A stretch of DNA of 7,542 nt from NCBI GenBank assembly GCA_029856295.1, contig JAHQWS010000107.1, positions 1-7,542 of the forward strand, in the 5' to 3' direction. Made by a program: the position numbers and the translations under genes. Under the pieces are notes generated by a model. That model was not told the DNA's origin. It ran no database searches and worked only from the letters and a program-made list of their open reading frames with translations. Position 1 is the first letter of the stretch, and each line of letters opens with the position of its first letter. This document shows, one piece after another, positions 5,160 to 7,542 of the stretch. The DNA is from Promethearchaeia archaeon. Lineage in GTDB: Archaea; Asgardarchaeota; Lokiarchaeia; Sigyniarchaeales; SOKP01.

Positions 5160-6059
5160 ATGGTAAATGTTATGGATGTACGTGAAGAGGAATTTATAAA
5201 TCCCGGAACGAGGATGTGCTCAGGATGTGCAATGGCGTTAATATATCGTATAGCTCTCAAGGCTCTAGGGCCAAAGACAATAATAACTGTACCTGCTTCT
5301 TGTCTTACTGTTCTTCATGGAATGCAGGGTTTTTGCACCACTAAAGTCTCTGTTCTTCATACGCCGTTTGCGACCACAGGTGCGTCAGCCTCGGGTATAG
5401 TTGCTTCTTTAGAAGAAAAAGGATTGGCAGATGAAATTTGCGTTGTAGCATTTGCAGGTGATGGAGGTACTGCTGACATTGGGATACAAGCACTCAGCGG
5501 AGCTGTTGAGAGAGGTACTAACTTTATTTATGCTTGCTATGATAACGAGGCTTATATGAATACTGGAGTTCAAAGGAGTGGATCAACACCTCTAGGTGCT
5601 TTTACAGCGACAACTCCCGGTGGAAAGATCAGGCCTAAGAAAAATATGCCCAAAATATTAGAAGCTCATGGAATTCCTTACGTCGCAACTGCCAATGGCT
5701 CATATCCTCTTGATTTATATGAAAAATTTCAAAAAGCACGAGAAATTAAAGGATCAAAATATATCCATATTCTCTCTGCGTGTCCCCCAGGATGGGGGTA
5801 TGATCCTAAAGATACTATTAAACTAGGAAAATTAGCTAATGACACAGGATTTTGGCCCCTCTATGAAATAATCAATGGAAAGTTAATCATATCGAAAGAT
5901 AGTAAAAAATACTTAGATCCTTCCAAGCGAAAGCCTATTCAAGATTATTTTAAAGCTCAAAAAAGATTTAACAACATCTCTCAAGACGAAATTGAAGTCT
6001 ACAGGAGAAATATTGATGATCTGTGGAATGATTTTAAGAGGAGATTAGAATCACAATAA
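5160..6059 (+). CDS. porB: 2-oxoacid:ferredoxin oxidoreductase (pyruvate type), beta subunit, TPP-binding
   Basis: The beta subunit, 299 residues, binds the diphosphate end of thiamine diphosphate and the proximal [4Fe-4S] cluster. Cluster ligands are visible as C20-x2-C23 (RMCSGCAMAL), C48 (VPASCLTVL) and C208 (SACPPGWGYD). The TPP-binding motif starts at GDGGTADIG (100-108) and ends in CYDNEAYMNTGVQRSG (126-141). TPLGAFTATTPGGK, AHGIPYVATANGSYPLDL and the C-terminal RKPIQDYFKAQKRFNNIS are all standard. The first cluster motif reads CSGCA where most relatives have C-x-GCG; the ligands themselves are intact. It is the last gene of the delta-alpha-beta unit, 14 bases after alpha. Its stop codon lies in the left arm of an inverted repeat that probably ends the transcript. 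Confidence 0.94.
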   Translation: MVNVMDVREEEFINPGTRMCSGCAMALIYRIALKALGPKTIITVPASCLTVLHGMQGFCTTKVSVLHTPFATTGASASGIVASLEEKGLADEICVVAFAGDGGTADIGIQALSGAVERGTNFIYACYDNEAYMNTGVQRSGSTPLGAFTATTPGGKIRPKKNMPKILEAHGIPYVATANGSYPLDLYEKFQKAREIKGSKYIHILSACPPGWGYDPKDTIKLGKLANDTGFWPLYEIINGKLIISKDSKKYLDPSKRKPIQDYFKAQKRFNNISQDEIEVYRRNIDDLWNDFKRRLESQ

Positions 6060-6117
6060 ATTATTGCGATTCGATTTTATCCTATATTTTTTGCTAATAT
6101 CTTCTTTTTTATAATAT
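6048..6117 (+). terminator. Hairpin plus T-rich terminator after the beta subunit
   Basis: GAATCACAATAA (6048-6059) pairs with TTATTGCGATTC (6061-6072) with a single A/C mismatch, so the hairpin includes the TAA stop itself. T-rich tracts follow (TATTTTTTG near 6085-6092 and CTTCTTTTTT near 6102-6111). The arrangement marks the end of the oxidoreductase transcript. The single-base centre means the innermost pairs must open to form a loop. Confidence 0.5.
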
Positions 6118-6168
6118 TTTATATCAAAAAAAATAAAAAATTTGAAGATTAAAAATATTTGAATATTA

Positions 6169-6948
6169 ATGTTAAGGACTTATATTTATAACGAAGATAA
6201 AAAAGTTTGGCTCGAGGAAGAATCCTTATTACTGCATGATCTATGCGCAATTCTAGATGAGGATGAAAAAATTCTCTATATATGGAATGGTCCAAAGAGT
6301 TCTCCTGAACGACTTGAAAAAGGATATAACTCAATAGAAAGTTTATTATCAAATTACCCAAGTATGGGCCTAAAATTAATAACACTTAAAAAAAAGATTC
6401 CACCACAAATTAAAAAGAAAATTGACGATATGTTAGCATCAATCGAGAGTGATGAAGTTGATTTTCTACAATTTACTCGATTCTCTTCAATTAAGATATT
6501 TTTTATGGTATCATTGCTTATAATTGCGTTATCCGTGTTATCTCTCTTAAATTTAATAAGACACATTGATTTATTAAACTGGTATGGGAATCTTGTCATA
6601 AAACCAGACAATTATGAAATTTGGATAAATATATCCAAATTCCTAATAATTTTATCGCTAATATTATTTATTATTAATATTAGTATTGGAATTTTGGAAA
6701 ATGAACATCAAGTTATCGTATTTTCTGCAGCCGGAATTATAATCTGTATAGGAATAATACTCTATCTCAATCAAGGAATTTATCTCTTCTTATTTCAAGA
6801 AAGGTCGAATTCATCTTTTTATGTAATAGCTCGATCTGACGTTAATTTGTTTTTTATTACGATTATTTCAGCAGAATTTATTTATCTAATTCCAAATACT
6901 TATAAGTTAACCATTTTTGTTAGACGATATCGTGAATATATTTTTTAA
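6169..6948 (+). CDS. Membrane protein with N-terminal gelsolin-like domain
   Basis: 259 residues in two parts. Residues 1-90 form a soluble domain: a strand (LRTYIYNEDKKVWLEE), then HDLCAILDEDEKILYIWNGPKSS (23-45), ERLEKGYNSIESLLSNYP (47-64), KLITLKKKIPP and a charged helix. The order 'd.yiLD....iYvW.Gk.ss..E+.ka...a..ll' is that of a gelsolin repeat, with the central strand ending in YIWNG. Residues 105-250 hold about four hydrophobic helices, near 108-130, 155-176, 183-208 and 226-242. Lysine-rich segments before the first helix suggest that the N-terminal domain faces the cytoplasm. Gelsolin-domain proteins are known in Asgard archaea, where soluble ones act on actin, but I do not recall this exact architecture. 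The actin link is therefore an inference. No calcium-binding residues can be assigned safely. There is no Shine-Dalgarno before ATG 6169. It could instead be an unrelated small alpha/beta domain. Confidence 0.75.
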   Translation: MLRTYIYNEDKKVWLEEESLLLHDLCAILDEDEKILYIWNGPKSSPERLEKGYNSIESLLSNYPSMGLKLITLKKKIPPQIKKKIDDMLASIESDEVDFLQFTRFSSIKIFFMVSLLIIALSVLSLLNLIRHIDLLNWYGNLVIKPDNYEIWINISKFLIILSLILFIINISIGILENEHQVIVFSAAGIIICIGIILYLNQGIYLFLFQERSNSSFYVIARSDVNLFFITIISAEFIYLIPNTYKLTIFVRRYREYIF

Positions 6949-6984
6949 GTTTATTTGCTTGCTCTATTTAATATTTTGAATTCA

Positions 6985-6991
6985 TTTTTTT
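6985..6991 (+). terminator. T-rich tract after the gelsolin-like membrane protein
   Basis: A run of seven T residues lies 37 bases after the stop, within AT-rich DNA and without a clear hairpin. It is a plausible archaeal U-tract terminator ahead of the RIO2 promoter. Confidence 0.3.
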
Positions 6992-7017
6992 AAAGATCTC
7001 ATTAAGATCAATAAATC

Positions 7018-7024
7018 TTTTAAA
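7018..7024 (+). promoter_or_regulatory. TATA-like box for the RIO2 gene
   Basis: TTTTAAA is centred at 7021, 26 bases before the ATT at 7047. This is the usual archaeal distance from TATA centre to transcription start. It therefore points to a leaderless transcript starting at or close to the first expected codon of RIO2. Confidence 0.4.
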
Positions 7025-7046
7025 GTAACAAAATTACAATTACTTT

Positions 7047-7542
7047 ATTGAAGCTGCAAAACTACTGACTGAACTTGAGAAAGAGGATTTAAGAATCCTC
7101 CAGGCTATAGAAATTGGAATGAAGAGATCAGAATTTGTAAAAGTTAACGATATCAAATTCTATTCTCGATATAAGATGGAAGAAACTCTTTATCGCTTAA
7201 AAAAAGTACATAAATTTAATTTAATTATTCGAGACTCTTCTAAAAGTAAAGTTGGCTACACTCTTAATTCTATTGGATATGATATATTGGCGCTACACAC
7301 GTTAGTAGAGAAGAATATTATAAGCCAATTGGGACCATTATTAGGAAAGGGAAAAGAGTCTGATGTATATAGTTGTATGGATGATGACGAAAATATTTAT
7401 GCTCTAAAAATTTATCGAATGGGCAGAACGAGTTTTAAAAATATTAAAAAATATAGAAATCTAATTGGAGAACGCGCACATTTTTCATGGCTTTATGTCA
7501 ATAGACTTGCTGCTAAAAAAGAATATGAAGAGTTAAAGAAAA
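7047..7542 (+). CDS. rio2: RIO2-family serine/threonine protein kinase, N-terminal part
   Basis: RIO2 is an atypical kinase/ATPase that acts in late small-ribosomal-subunit maturation in archaea and eukaryotes. The visible 165 residues begin with the RIO2-specific winged-helix domain (about 1-88), with DLRILQAIEIGMKRSEFVKVNDI (14-36), then YRLKKVHKFNLI and GYTLNSIGYDILALHTLV (70-87). The kinase N-lobe follows. The ATP loop is LGKGKESDVYSC (99-110), the lysine is in YALKIYRMGRTSFK (K121), and a segment ending in AAKKEYEELKK runs off the window. The catalytic loop and metal-binding Asp are beyond the end. The frame is open from 7029, but there is no ATG, GTG or TTG before ATG 7119, which would delete the first 24 residues of the winged helix. 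I place the start at ATT 7047 because the alignment with archaeal RIO2 (recalled from memory) begins there and a TATA-like box lies 26 bases upstream. The start remains uncertain; the family is not. Confidence 0.9.
   Translation, partial: MEAAKLLTELEKEDLRILQAIEIGMKRSEFVKVNDIKFYSRYKMEETLYRLKKVHKFNLIIRDSSKSKVGYTLNSIGYDILALHTLVEKNIISQLGPLLGKGKESDVYSCMDDDENIYALKIYRMGRTSFKNIKKYRNLIGERAHFSWLYVNRLAAKKEYEELKK

Noticed and set aside
6149..6611. Two minus-strand open frames (6149-6385 and 6354-6611)
   Set aside because: Both are antisense to the gelsolin-like membrane protein and have no recognisable motifs.
6992..7020. AAAGAT and ATCTTT arms as a hairpin before RIO2
   Set aside because: The arms are only six bases long with a 17-base loop in AT-rich DNA, and the right arm overlaps the TATA-like box; chance is likely.

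Overview
The window is AT-rich DNA that looks archaeal and probably comes from an Asgard (Lokiarchaeia-like) archaeon. The evidence is a four-subunit 2-oxoacid:ferredoxin oxidoreductase in the archaeal gamma-delta-alpha-beta order, an archaeal/eukaryotic-type RIO2 kinase with its winged-helix N-terminus, TATA-like boxes about 26 bases upstream of several likely starts, and a membrane protein whose N-terminal domain reads like a gelsolin repeat. The Asgard assignment rests mainly on that last protein and on overall composition, so it is an inference.

Layout. Positions 1-453 (+) hold the C-terminal 150 residues of a metal-dependent amidohydrolase (Amidohydro_2 type), cut by the window edge. It converges on a minus-strand alpha/beta hydrolase (480 to about 1322) of the monoacylglycerol lipase/S33 type, whose nucleophile serine is replaced by glycine. 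An intergenic stretch of nearly 400 bases follows, with a perfect 10-bp inverted repeat. Next come a plus-strand FkbM-family methyltransferase (1763-2647, no ATG start, possibly longer at its N-terminus) and a possible tiny membrane ORF overlapping its stop.

The core (2856-6059) encodes a 2-oxoacid:ferredoxin oxidoreductase, most like the pyruvate enzyme (POR). Gamma is followed by a 131-base gap with its own TATA-like boxes and an inverted repeat, then delta, alpha and beta in a tight translationally coupled unit. Delta/alpha share an ATGA overlap, and alpha and beta each have a GAGGTG Shine-Dalgarno. Alpha and beta form the thiamine-diphosphate core, beta carries one [4Fe-4S] cluster, delta passes electrons to ferredoxin through two more, and gamma completes the enzyme. 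The first delta cluster has an unusual C-x9-C-x2-C-x3-C spacing.

Downstream, 6169-6948 encodes a gelsolin-like domain joined to about four membrane helices. The window ends inside a RIO2 kinase gene (from about 7047) that has no ATG, GTG or TTG at its expected start. An in-frame ATT sits where family members begin and lies 26 bases downstream of a TATA-like box.

Points most worth a second look: the membrane-anchored gelsolin-like protein, the serine-less hydrolase, the expanded ferredoxin motif in the delta subunit, the missing start codon of RIO2, the poly-A tract before the methyltransferase, and a pair of AAGAAT/ATTCTT inverted repeats upstream of two different genes.
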